From contig JAKADI010000102.1 of assembly GCA_021820675.1 (NCBI GenBank), forward strand, positions 1 through 6,484: DNA of 6,484 nt. Reading direction: 5' to 3'. Under the pieces are notes generated by a model. That model searched no databases and had not been told where the DNA came from. It saw nothing but the letters and a program-made list of their open reading frames with translations. Both the position numbers and the translations under genes were made by a program. This document shows, in pieces, positions 1 to 5,691 of this stretch. Origin of the DNA: Bacillota bacterium (lineage in GTDB: Bacteria > Bacillota > Sulfobacillia > Sulfobacillales > Sulfobacillaceae). How positions within the stretch are numbered: position 1 is the first letter of the stretch; every line of letters starts with the position of its first letter.

Positions 1-621
1 ATGGGAGCCTTCTTCAATCAAGGCGAGGTGTGTTGTGCCGGATCTCGCGTTTTCATCGAACGCGCCCAGTTTGACCGTACCGTCGAGCAATTGGCTGAGC
101 ATGCGCGCCAATTGCACCAAGGCCCAGGAATTGACCCTTTCTCCCAAATCGGTCCTCTCATCAGTGAAAAGCATATGCATCGTGTTTTGGGCTACATTGA
201 CCGAGGACGTGAGGAGGGAGCTAAGCTAGTCACTGGAGGTGAGAACAATAAGGATGCTGGCCCCGGATATTTCGTCCAACCCACCGTATTTATTGGCGAT
301 GATCGCCATGTGATTGCACGCGAGGAGATTTTTGGCCCCGTCGTGGTTGCATTGCCATTCGATGATTTGGATGACGTCATCAAGCGTGCCAACAACACCG
401 AGTATGGTCTTGCGGCTGCGGTATGGACCCGTGACGTGGCACGCGCCATAAAGGTCGCCCACCGGCTCCAAGCCGGAACAGTCTGGGTCAATGGCTATAA
501 TCTCTTCGACGCCAGTAGTCCCTGGGGCGGTTATAAGACAAGCGGAATAGGCCGAGAAATGGGGAGCTATGCGATGGAACACTACACAGAAGTCAAATCC
601 GTGTGGGTCAATCTCAATTAA
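1..621 (+). CDS. Aldehyde dehydrogenase family protein, 3' part (5' end outside window)
   Basis: This is the C-terminal ~206 residues of an NAD(P)-dependent aldehyde dehydrogenase, which oxidises an aldehyde to the carboxylic acid in the cytoplasm. Visible motifs are the catalytic-cysteine segment FFNQGEVCCAGSR (residues 4-16; by alignment with ALDH2 the nucleophile is Cys11), the coenzyme-binding EEIFGPV (108-114), NNTEYGLAA (131-139) and the C-terminal SSPWGGYKTSGIGRE (172-186). Family members are about 480-500 residues, so roughly 290 N-terminal residues with most of the Rossmann fold are missing. The ATG at base 1 is almost certainly an internal Met, because the visible protein begins only a few residues before the active site. 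The sequence resembles the betaine-aldehyde/general class I-II branch, but the substrate cannot be told from this part, so no symbol is given. It lies 74 bases upstream of the kinase-like gene on the same strand. Confidence 0.93.
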   Translation: MGAFFNQGEVCCAGSRVFIERAQFDRTVEQLAEHARQLHQGPGIDPFSQIGPLISEKHMHRVLGYIDRGREEGAKLVTGGENNKDAGPGYFVQPTVFIGDDRHVIAREEIFGPVVVALPFDDLDDVIKRANNTEYGLAAAVWTRDVARAIKVAHRLQAGTVWVNGYNLFDASSPWGGYKTSGIGREMGSYAMEHYTEVKSVWVNLN

Positions 622-626
622 CCACA

Positions 627-644
627 GGCAGACTTTAGTCCGCC
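627..644 (+). terminator. Weak hairpin after the aldehyde dehydrogenase gene
   Basis: GGC-A-GACT-tt-AGTC-C-GCC forms a seven-pair stem with one A/C mismatch, starting 5 bases after the dehydrogenase stop codon. It is followed by CTTAAT, not a true T run, so termination would be weak. A second small dyad, ATGAC-ggt-GTCAT, lies at 649-661. These may act as terminator, processing signal or operator. The sequence alone does not decide. Confidence 0.25.
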
Positions 645-680
645 CTTAATGACGGTGTCATAGCCCCTGTGCAGTTAGAA

Positions 681-686
681 GGGAGG
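681..686 (+). promoter_or_regulatory. Ribosome binding site deciding the kinase-like gene start
   Basis: GGGAGG sits 9 bases before the ATG at 696. The in-frame GTG at 669 has no purine-rich sequence upstream, so the ATG is the preferred start. Confidence 0.75.
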
Positions 687-695
687 CATAGAACG

Positions 696-2387
696 ATGGG
701 AGCCGAACACCTTGAAACATCGCAACGGCAGCCTTGGGAAGATTTCCATAATATTCAGAAATGGATTGACCGAGAAAATGCTCGTATTACCAGACGTCGG
801 CGCTTTCGTCACATCGTACGAGTACTGGCTAAGCATGGAATTCTTCACGAACTTCAAGACCGCTCACGCCGAGACGACGTCAGGCTGCACATGATAGGCG
901 AGAGGGTTCGTCAAGCATTTGAGGAACTGGGTCCCGTATTCATCAAATTGGGTCAAGTCATTGCCACGCGCCAAGAGCTGTTACCTGAAGCCATTACGGA
1001 ATCCTTAAAGCAGCTTTTGGACCAGGTGCCGCCGCTACCCTTTGAGGTCATGGCGACCGTACTCGACAAGGAATTGCCTGGCGGGCTGAGTAGCTTTGAA
1101 TTTATAGATACCACCCCGTTGGCATCTGCGTCCATTGCTCAAGTCTACCGCGCACGATGGCATGACGGCCGCGAGGCCGCCGTGAAGGTCCTAAGGCCCA
1201 CCACCGCCAAGTTGTTTCAAACCGACATTGTGATCATTCGGAGGTTAGTCCGTTGGGTACAACGGCTTTTGCCGCCGGCTATGGCTGCTTCCGTCGATCT
1301 CGTGGGATTAATTAACGATTACTATAGCAGTGCGTTAAAAGAGTTGGATATGCGGGAAGAAACCCGGGCTATGAATGAGCACCGCGTTATTGCGCAGGAA
1401 TTTAAGACCATGCATATCCCCGAAGTCTATTATTACTCAGAACGCGTTTTGGTTATGGAATTTATTGATGGCTGGAATCTCAAAGAATTTCCCGTGACGT
1501 TTCTAACCTTCGAAGAGCGGTTGGAACGCATGACCGATCTCGCCCATTACTACATTAAAACCTTCCTAGAAGGATATTATCACGCCGATCCTCATGGTTC
1601 TAACATTATGATTGACCGCCACACCAAAAAAGCGGTGTTGATCGACTGGGGCATGGTCGGCCGTATGGACAGCCTGCATACCGAGGCGATTTTCCGGATG
1701 TTGCTGCACGACCGTATTAATCAGGCCGAAGACGCAGCAGAATCGGCTCTTGACATTATCCATCCGACGGAATTCACCGATACGGTCGCGTTAAAAGATG
1801 ACCTGCGTTCGATGCTAATCCAGTATGTGACGTCTAACCAAGGGAGCCGGTATAACTGGGGTAACATGGTGGTCTCCTTGATCGCCATAGGGATCAAGAA
1901 TCACTGCCGTATTCCCAATGGCCTGGCTTTGTGGGCCAAGGGTTTCTCCGCAGCCGAAGGCACTGCCCGGTGGTTATGCCCGGAAGTATCGTACCACAGC
2001 GTGGTAGAAAGCGCCGCAGTCCCGATTATGCGGAGCTGGACGCAACGTCGCCTCAATTACCGTGCCGACGCGGCGTTTTTGACGGAATCTCTGAAGTTGG
2101 CGATGACTTTCCCCCGTCGCGCCAATTTAATCCTGGAACACCTGGCGTGGAACAATGTTCAAATCGGTTTTGAGCTGCGGATGCATAAAACCACGGAACG
2201 CCTGCTGAACAAATCCATCAACCGGATGAGTTTGTTGTTCCTGGCGGGATTTGTTTTTATCGGCAGCGCGATTATGGCCCTATCGCCAGAAGCCGTGTTT
2301 CGTCAAATCGCCATGACGGGCGTGTTGGTGTCCGTCATCATCGGTGCCTACGGACTATGGCGCGTTCTATGGAGTCGGCGTGCCTAA
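696..2387 (+). CDS. ABC1/AarF/UbiB-family atypical kinase-like membrane protein
   Basis: A 563-residue protein of the ABC1 (ADCK/UbiB/AarF) family of atypical kinases or ATPases, membrane-linked proteins tied to isoprenoid-quinone or lipid metabolism. Family marks occur in the expected order: KxGQ signature FIKLGQ (residues 82-87), the Ala-rich nucleotide loop ASASIAQVY (143-151), the VAIK-type lysine in AAVKVL (Lys164), ExD in KELDMRE (Glu216, Asp218), the catalytic loop HADPHGSN (296-303) and the metal-binding DWG (Asp317). Two hydrophobic segments at about 511-530 and 538-559 match the C-terminal helices of UbiB. Length is normal for the family. Compared with the usual HADPHPGN and DFG, the catalytic loop reads HGSN and the metal motif DWG. 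The start is ATG 696 because of the GGGAGG site upstream; GTG 669 would add 9 residues. UbiB supports ubiquinone synthesis in Proteobacteria, but Gram-positives generally use menaquinone, so the role here is open and no symbol is given. Confidence 0.93.
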   Translation: MGAEHLETSQRQPWEDFHNIQKWIDRENARITRRRRFRHIVRVLAKHGILHELQDRSRRDDVRLHMIGERVRQAFEELGPVFIKLGQVIATRQELLPEAITESLKQLLDQVPPLPFEVMATVLDKELPGGLSSFEFIDTTPLASASIAQVYRARWHDGREAAVKVLRPTTAKLFQTDIVIIRRLVRWVQRLLPPAMAASVDLVGLINDYYSSALKELDMREETRAMNEHRVIAQEFKTMHIPEVYYYSERVLVMEFIDGWNLKEFPVTFLTFEERLERMTDLAHYYIKTFLEGYYHADPHGSNIMIDRHTKKAVLIDWGMVGRMDSLHTEAIFRMLLHDRINQAEDAAESALDIIHPTEFTDTVALKDDLRSMLIQYVTSNQGSRYNWGNMVVSLIAIGIKNHCRIPNGLALWAKGFSAAEGTARWLCPEVSYHSVVESAAVPIMRSWTQRRLNYRADAAFLTESLKLAMTFPRRANLILEHLAWNNVQIGFELRMHKTTERLLNKSINRMSLLFLAGFVFIGSAIMALSPEAVFRQIAMTGVLVSVIIGAYGLWRVLWSRRA

Positions 2388-2396
2388 TGTTAAAGA

Positions 2397-2405
2397 TGGG
2401 ATAAT
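2397..2405 (+). promoter_or_regulatory. Possible extended -10 promoter element for the downstream operon
   Basis: TGG-GATAAT has the extended -10 form TGn followed by a 5-of-6 match to TATAAT. No -35 box is visible at the usual distance. Transcription from here would give a leader of about 70 bases before the gene at 2485. It overlaps the left arm of the stem-loop at 2398-2432. The match is short and could be chance. Confidence 0.25.
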
Positions 2406-2432
2406 GGCAATGAGGGTCTGCGCCAATATCCC
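2398..2432 (+). terminator. Long stem-loop after the kinase-like gene
   Basis: GGGATAATGGC (2398-2408) pairs with GCCAATATCCC (2422-2432) at 10 of 11 positions around a 13-base loop, starting 11 bases after the stop codon. The following bases are TTGCCTGG, so there is no T run on this strand and it is not a classic Rho-independent terminator. It may be a weak terminator, an mRNA 3'-end stabiliser or a processing site that separates the kinase-like gene from the downstream operon. Confidence 0.4.
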
Positions 2433-2484
2433 TTGCCTGGCTCTGTAGTCAAGCCATCGACGAGAGAGAAAGGATGAGACCTTG

Positions 2485-2883
2485 ATGAAAAAGCGGCGGA
2501 AAGGATCCGAAAATACAGGCCATTTGCAAATGGCGCCCCGAAGCGAAGACGCCACGATGGAACAACGCATTCGTGCTTTCTATAAGCAGAGCGGGGGGCC
2601 CGCAAGTCCGGCTATCGACCAGTTCATGGAAAAACACTTGCTGTACGGAAAAGATCATGGATATCCAGGTGTCAAAGAAACGATTGAAGACGTGTTCATC
2701 GATACTGTAACGCGCGATCCCGTCCTTTTAGTCGGGTTACAGTGGTTTTCACGGTGGCAAAATTCCCGGAATCGGAACTCTCCCACTCGATTGGAACAAC
2801 GCTTGGACCGACTCGAGAAAATGCTTCAAGGGTTGCAACAATCCATCCATCAAGACACTGACTCTCCCTATCAAGACGATTGA
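2485..2883 (+). CDS. Small coiled-coil protein of unknown function
   Basis: A 132-residue protein I do not recognise. It starts with a basic stretch (MKKRRKG), has no signal peptide and contains no cysteine. A hydrophobic, Trp-containing segment VLLVGLQWFSRW (residues 80-91) is too short and mixed for a clear membrane span. The C-terminal part (101-123) is a strong coiled-coil candidate: hydrophobic residues at 103, 107, 110, 114, 117 and 121 follow a regular 4-3-4-3-4 heptad spacing within RLEQRLDRLEKMLQ. The tail is acidic (QDTDSPYQDD). AAAGGA at 2469-2474 serves the start; both TTG 2482 (7 bases away) and ATG 2485 (10 bases away) are possible, and the ATG is preferred by codon type. It is the first gene of the proposed operon, 44 bases before the DUF6114-like gene. 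It could be a cytoplasmic partner that oligomerises at the membrane, which is inference. Confidence 0.75.
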   Translation: MKKRRKGSENTGHLQMAPRSEDATMEQRIRAFYKQSGGPASPAIDQFMEKHLLYGKDHGYPGVKETIEDVFIDTVTRDPVLLVGLQWFSRWQNSRNRNSPTRLEQRLDRLEKMLQGLQQSIHQDTDSPYQDD

Positions 2884-2915
2884 GTCAACATGGACAATGT
2901 ACTGCCCCCCACAAA

Positions 2916-2920
2916 GAGGG
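2916..2920 (+). promoter_or_regulatory. Ribosome binding site deciding the DUF6114-like gene start
   Basis: GAGGG lies 7 bases before ATG 2928. The reading frame is also open from a TTG at 2880 that overlaps the previous stop codon, but nothing purine-rich precedes it, so ATG 2928 is preferred. Confidence 0.6.
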
Positions 2921-2927
2921 TCCAGTA

Positions 2928-4019
2928 ATGCCCGACAGTAATGAGGAAGGTCGACATTTAGCACCAAAAAGGAGCGTGAAGACGGTGATTGAAACCTCAC
3001 CCCACCGGGATACCATAATAACCCCGCACCGTTCACAGCCCGTCCGTTGGCGGCGGCAACGGCCCTTTGCCGCTGGAATGTTGGGGATTGTGGCGGGAGT
3101 CGCCATGCTTTATGGACCTATCGGGCTCATGCGGTTTGCCATGATTCCCGGCAGTACCCTATGGGCGGCTTTGTTAGTGGGTACACTGGTCTTTTTAGTG
3201 GGATGCTTTTTAATTTTCGAACCGGCCCTGCACCGCATTTTGGGGTCGACTTTAATCGTGCTGTCTTTAGTTTCTCTGGTTACGCAACTGGGTGGATTGG
3301 TCGTCGGCATGCTTTGTGGGATTGTTGGAGGAGCCCTCGCCATAGCCTGGGTGCCCATACCAGACACCGAGCGCAGACCCTCCCCAAACACCGGAGAATT
3401 TATATTCCCTGCCGAGAGCATATCCGATTCGGCCGAGACTTTTCCCACCAAACCAGAGAGTCATGAAAGGGACAACCCCTGGCATGCCATTTTAGCGGGA
3501 ATATCGAGGCATCCTGGCGGGTCTTGGGAAGGGCTCTGCCCCGGGCGAGACGATTTGCGCTATCGGATCGCGGGACACGATGAGACCTGGCGGGTCGCCG
3601 TATTGACCCCTTATGATGAAACCATCCTAGAACTGGGATTTCATCCCGGTCAAATCGGTGGTGCCGCCGATTACCTTCATGAACGCTTAGCTGCTTTACA
3701 GGCCCCCATTTCCTCGGCTGGAAACGAGTCCATGCCCAAAGCGGATATGCACTCCGGCGCTGCAATCACACAAACTTGGGAAGGATTATTGCGCGCGAAT
3801 CTCGACATGGATAGCAATGCTAGCCAACAGGTTCCGGGGCATCCGGATCTATTTTGCCGGTTAGAATCCAAATGGGGACAGAACGTCATCACGGTATGGC
3901 AAGCTGCCGATAATCAGGTCGTCGCAAATTTTGCGTTCCACATCGGCTCAGTATCGGCCATTGCTGAAGCTCTCGAGGCCAAAATTCCTCTAGAGCCTTC
4001 CCGAGCACAGGAGGGATAG
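2928..4019 (+). CDS. DUF6114-like four-helix membrane protein with a duplicated C-terminal domain
   Basis: A 363-residue protein. After a polar N-terminus (1-40) comes WRRQRPF (41-47), followed by four hydrophobic segments at about 48-66, 77-97, 103-121 and 122-142. The pattern of an arginine-rich WRR.RPF entry, an FEPALHRILG loop and a closing GGLVVGMLCGIVGGALAIAW helix matches my knowledge of DUF6114 membrane proteins of actinomycetes, recognised from memory and not by search. The extra C-terminal ~220 residues are unusual: known DUF6114 proteins end soon after the helices. They hold two related ~70-residue units (183-254 and 282-353), each with an early Trp, PG..DL..R, and FH.G near the end. 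With four spans, both ends should lie on the same side; WRR.R before the first span suggests cytoplasmic, so the duplicated domain would be inside. It ends 3 bases before the exported-protein gene, whose ribosome binding site lies inside this gene's last codons. Function is unknown. Confidence 0.85.
   Translation: MPDSNEEGRHLAPKRSVKTVIETSPHRDTIITPHRSQPVRWRRQRPFAAGMLGIVAGVAMLYGPIGLMRFAMIPGSTLWAALLVGTLVFLVGCFLIFEPALHRILGSTLIVLSLVSLVTQLGGLVVGMLCGIVGGALAIAWVPIPDTERRPSPNTGEFIFPAESISDSAETFPTKPESHERDNPWHAILAGISRHPGGSWEGLCPGRDDLRYRIAGHDETWRVAVLTPYDETILELGFHPGQIGGAADYLHERLAALQAPISSAGNESMPKADMHSGAAITQTWEGLLRANLDMDSNASQQVPGHPDLFCRLESKWGQNVITVWQAADNQVVANFAFHIGSVSAIAEALEAKIPLEPSRAQEG
3474..3689 (+). repeat. 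Internal protein duplication, copy 1 (codons 183-254 of the DUF6114-like gene)
   Basis: This encodes a unit with Trp185, PG at 205-206, then DL.YRI, and FHPG at 238-241 followed by a helix A.DYL. It aligns with codons 282-353 with only one-residue gaps, at roughly one residue in four identical by eye over the core of about 51 positions. The DNA itself is not similar, so the duplication is old. Confidence 0.6.
3771..3986 (+). repeat. Internal protein duplication, copy 2 (codons 282-353 of the DUF6114-like gene)
   Basis: This encodes the second unit, with Trp284, PG at 303-304, then DLFCRL, and FHIG at 337-340 followed by A.EAL. The same landmark order and nearly the same spacing as copy 1 support homology of the two halves. 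Confidence 0.6.
4009..4015 (+). promoter_or_regulatory. Strong ribosome binding site inside the end of the DUF6114-like gene
   Basis: AGGAGGG lies 7 bases before ATG 4023 and overlaps the last codons of the preceding gene. This fixes the start and suggests translational coupling of the two genes. Confidence 0.85.
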
Positions 4020-4022
4020 ACG

Positions 4023-5054
4023 ATGGAGGAATTGGAGCATAGCTCACGCAGAACAAAACCATACCACTTGTGGCTGATGACCGCGATTGTGGTGTCGGCA
4101 GGATTAGGAAGCTTATCCACACCAGCGCAAGCGTCAACGATACCGATCATCACCCAGCAACGCACTGCCTCCTCGCATACAGCCGTGGTCCAGGCCACAG
4201 TCTTAACGGCCGCGAAAGTGCAGTTGAAAAATGGTCTAGCCTATCTTTACGGCGTGAGTGTTACGGGTCTGATGCTCAAACGTAATACCCCTTACGGCTA
4301 CCTGACCATTACCGCCAATGGCTCCAGTCCCCTACTTATCATCGATACCAGCCGCGACGACATTATTGGTACGGTCAACGCGATGAAAAGTGCGGAAGCC
4401 GGAGCTGCCGGAGTCAAGGCACCGGTGCCTCCCTTGGCGGCTGGAGCGACCTTACTTTTGGGGCAACCCATTTATCAAGTTGTATTTCGCAACTTGATCA
4501 TGGGGGTAAAACCCGGCGGATCCATAACCGCACCCGAGGGCATCACCCTTTCCACGGTACAAATCTCCGCTACTCGGGGTGCGTTAACTCTTCACTACCC
4601 AGTCGGCAACCCATCTGTCTTTCATTTACTTCCATCCCCCACCGGGGGGACCTACTCCCCTTCGCTTGGTAACACAGGATCCTTAACTCATACTCTCACC
4701 CATACCACTGGCGCAAAAACGATCACAAGCGGAATTCATCACACTTTGTCATCACCTGCGAGTGTGCTCCATCACGCGGTGTCTTCCCCCGTGAAAAATC
4801 TGGTGCATAAGGTTTCCCACACCGTCTCCAGCACCGTATCAACGGTACTGCCCAAGGCCTCAAGTTCGGGCTCAGATCCGTCCTCGCAGCCGTCGAGCCC
4901 TTCTCATGCCACGTCATCATCCACTATCAGATCAACTGGCACTTCATCATCCGCAACCCCATCCAGTCCTAGCCAGGGATCGCCACCTCATCGAGGATCT
5001 GGGCTAACATCTTTGGTCCATCACCTGGTGTCATTTGTCGGCGGTGGTCTTTAA
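4023..5054 (+). CDS. Exported protein with 11-residue repeats and a Ser/Thr/Pro/His-rich tail
   Basis: A 343-residue protein I cannot assign to a named family. Residues 1-37 form a signal peptide: basic RRTK, a hydrophobic core LWLMTAIVVSAGLG and a likely signal peptidase I site AQA|S at 37/38. No lipobox is present and the protein has no cysteine. Residues ~55-200 look like a beta-rich domain; TPYGYLTITANGSSPLLIID (89-108) loosely resembles the pattern TPxG..LxItAG....lviD of DUF6230 proteins, a weak likeness. Residues 236-279 form four 11-residue repeats (SGIHHTLSSPA and variants). About 280-325 is a Ser/Thr/Pro linker, and the end (327-343) is a hydrophobic LVHHLVSFVGGG that resembles the repeat. 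Fourteen histidines lie after residue 190. It sits between the DUF6114-like and DUF6230-like genes, so it probably acts with them at the outer face of the envelope. It has no visible sortase motif or catalytic signature. Confidence 0.85.
   Translation: MEELEHSSRRTKPYHLWLMTAIVVSAGLGSLSTPAQASTIPIITQQRTASSHTAVVQATVLTAAKVQLKNGLAYLYGVSVTGLMLKRNTPYGYLTITANGSSPLLIIDTSRDDIIGTVNAMKSAEAGAAGVKAPVPPLAAGATLLLGQPIYQVVFRNLIMGVKPGGSITAPEGITLSTVQISATRGALTLHYPVGNPSVFHLLPSPTGGTYSPSLGNTGSLTHTLTHTTGAKTITSGIHHTLSSPASVLHHAVSSPVKNLVHKVSHTVSSTVSTVLPKASSSGSDPSSQPSSPSHATSSSTIRSTGTSSSATPSSPSQGSPPHRGSGLTSLVHHLVSFVGGGL
4728..4859 (+). repeat. Four 11-residue coding repeats in the exported protein
   Basis: Codons 236-246 (SGIHHTLSSPA), 247-257 (SVLHHAVSSPV), 258-268 (KNLVHKVSHTV) and 269-279 (SSTVSTVLPKA) follow the consensus x-x-I/L-H/V-H-x-L/V-S-S-P-A/V, with the last copy degenerate. 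An 11-residue period fits three helical turns and would make an amphipathic helix. Confidence 0.55.
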
Positions 5055-5056
5055 AT

Positions 5057-5076
5057 GTGTGCAGATCCATGCACAC
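5057..5076 (+). promoter_or_regulatory. Perfect 7-bp inverted repeat between the two exported-protein genes
   Basis: GTGTGCA (5057-5063) and TGCACAC (5070-5076) are perfect arms around the 6-base spacer GATCCA, beginning 2 bases after the preceding stop codon. As DNA it has the size and symmetry of a TetR-type operator, and a TetR gene lies 616 bases downstream. As RNA it would be a modest hairpin before the strong ribosome binding site of the next gene. No T run follows, so it is unlikely to be a terminator. Confidence 0.45.
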
Positions 5077-5091
5077 CATCATTTATAATAT

Positions 5092-5100
5092 AAGGAGGGT
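5092..5100 (+). promoter_or_regulatory. Strong ribosome binding site supporting a TTG start
   Basis: AAGGAGGGT is a near-perfect anti-16S match, 6 bases before TTG 5107. The next in-frame ATG (5128) is 27 bases away, too far, so the TTG is the start. Confidence 0.85.
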
Positions 5101-5106
5101 ATATCA

Positions 5107-5670
5107 TTGAACAATTTTACCCCGTCTATGGCAACTCCTATTCCTAAGGCCATTCAATGGCGGCGCTTTTGGATTGCTCTGGCCGCATCGCTGGCGGTAC
5201 TGGGCGCAATGCTCGTCACGGTCATTAGCGGAGGAATGGCATTAGCGGTCAATCTTTCGGGACTTGGTCCGTTTTCTTTGCAATTTCAGTCACTGAAGGC
5301 TACCCAGTTTCAGTTGGTACCGAATATGGTGGGCGGTCATCCGGTTTCCGATGTCAGCTTGAGTGGATCCCTGGTAGGATTAAATTTGTCTAAGACCATC
5401 CCGATTCCCGGAACGTCAAAGACGATTTCGGTGGATATTCTTGCGGGTACCCCATCCAATCCGGTGAAAGTATCGGGCCTGGTTTTAGACGCGAAGAACA
5501 TTAATAGTTCATCGTCGAGCTTTTCGAAATTGACGATAGGGAATAGCACTAGCGGCGGGGGCATCAATTTGTCGGCTCCTGCAATGAACTTGAGTGGCGT
5601 CTCTATTGTCGGTCAATATCTCGATGTCGGCAATATTTCTCTCCCGAATTTACAAGTACTCGCAAAGTAG
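5107..5670 (+). CDS. DUF6230-like exported protein
   Basis: A 187-residue protein with the layout I know for DUF6230, recognised from memory. It has a basic entry QWRRFW (17-22), one hydrophobic segment at ~22-43 ending in GGMALA (42-47; possible cleavage after Ala47 or an uncleaved anchor), and then an all-beta-looking extracellular domain. Family-like stretches include FSLQFQSLKATQFQ (56-69), HPVSDVSLSGSLVGLNL (78-94), ISVDILAGT (107-115), VKVSGLVLDAKNI (120-132) and a closing LDVGNISLPNLQVL (172-185). There is no cysteine and no GxSxG serine-hydrolase motif, so the name cholesterol esterase that I recall on some actinomycete members is not supported. The TTG start is set by AAGGAGGGT 6 bases upstream. 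In actinomycetes DUF6230 and DUF6114 genes are commonly adjacent; here one exported-protein gene separates them. The biochemical role is unknown; an envelope role is inferred. Confidence 0.82.
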   Translation: MNNFTPSMATPIPKAIQWRRFWIALAASLAVLGAMLVTVISGGMALAVNLSGLGPFSLQFQSLKATQFQLVPNMVGGHPVSDVSLSGSLVGLNLSKTIPIPGTSKTISVDILAGTPSNPVKVSGLVLDAKNINSSSSSFSKLTIGNSTSGGGINLSAPAMNLSGVSIVGQYLDVGNISLPNLQVLAK

Positions 5671-5676
5671 TGATCC

Positions 5677-5682
5677 AAGGAG
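5677..5682 (+). promoter_or_regulatory. Ribosome binding site of the TetR-family gene
   Basis: AAGGAG lies 9 bases before GTG 5692 and 12 bases before ATG 5695. The shorter spacing favours the GTG; the choice changes the protein by one residue. Confidence 0.6.
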
Positions 5683-5691
5683 TGTGATTAC

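Noticed and set aside
1..3. ATG at base 1 as the true start of a short dehydrogenase
   Set aside because: The protein would begin 10 residues before the catalytic cysteine and lack the cofactor-binding fold. A window cut through a full gene is the simpler reading.
192..582. Two reverse-strand open frames of 99 and 118 codons
   Set aside because: Both lie opposite the aldehyde dehydrogenase, whose motifs are unmistakable. Their translations show no recognisable domain.
2880..2927. TTG start overlapping the previous stop codon (TTGA) for the DUF6114-like gene
   Set aside because: Overlapping starts are common in operons, but no ribosome binding site precedes this TTG, while ATG 2928 has GAGGG at 7 bases.
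3110..3451. Reverse-strand open frame of 113 codons
   Set aside because: It lies wholly opposite the membrane-helix part of the DUF6114-like gene, which has clear domain structure and a ribosome binding site. The reverse frame shows no family motif.
3047..3466. A 139-codon + strand frame within the DUF6114-like gene
   Set aside because: It is a shifted frame of the hydrophobic coding region, with no ribosome binding site and an irregular, Trp/His/Arg-rich composition.
5084..5089. Perfect TATAAT before the DUF6230-like gene
   Set aside because: A start site about 7 bases downstream would fall inside the ribosome binding site at 5092-5100. No -35 box or extended -10 is seen, so it is more likely AT-rich leader sequence.
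5107..5670. Cholesterol esterase function for the DUF6230-like protein
   Set aside because: No GxSxG motif or other hydrolase signature is present, and the protein is small with a beta-like, Ser/Asn-rich sequence.
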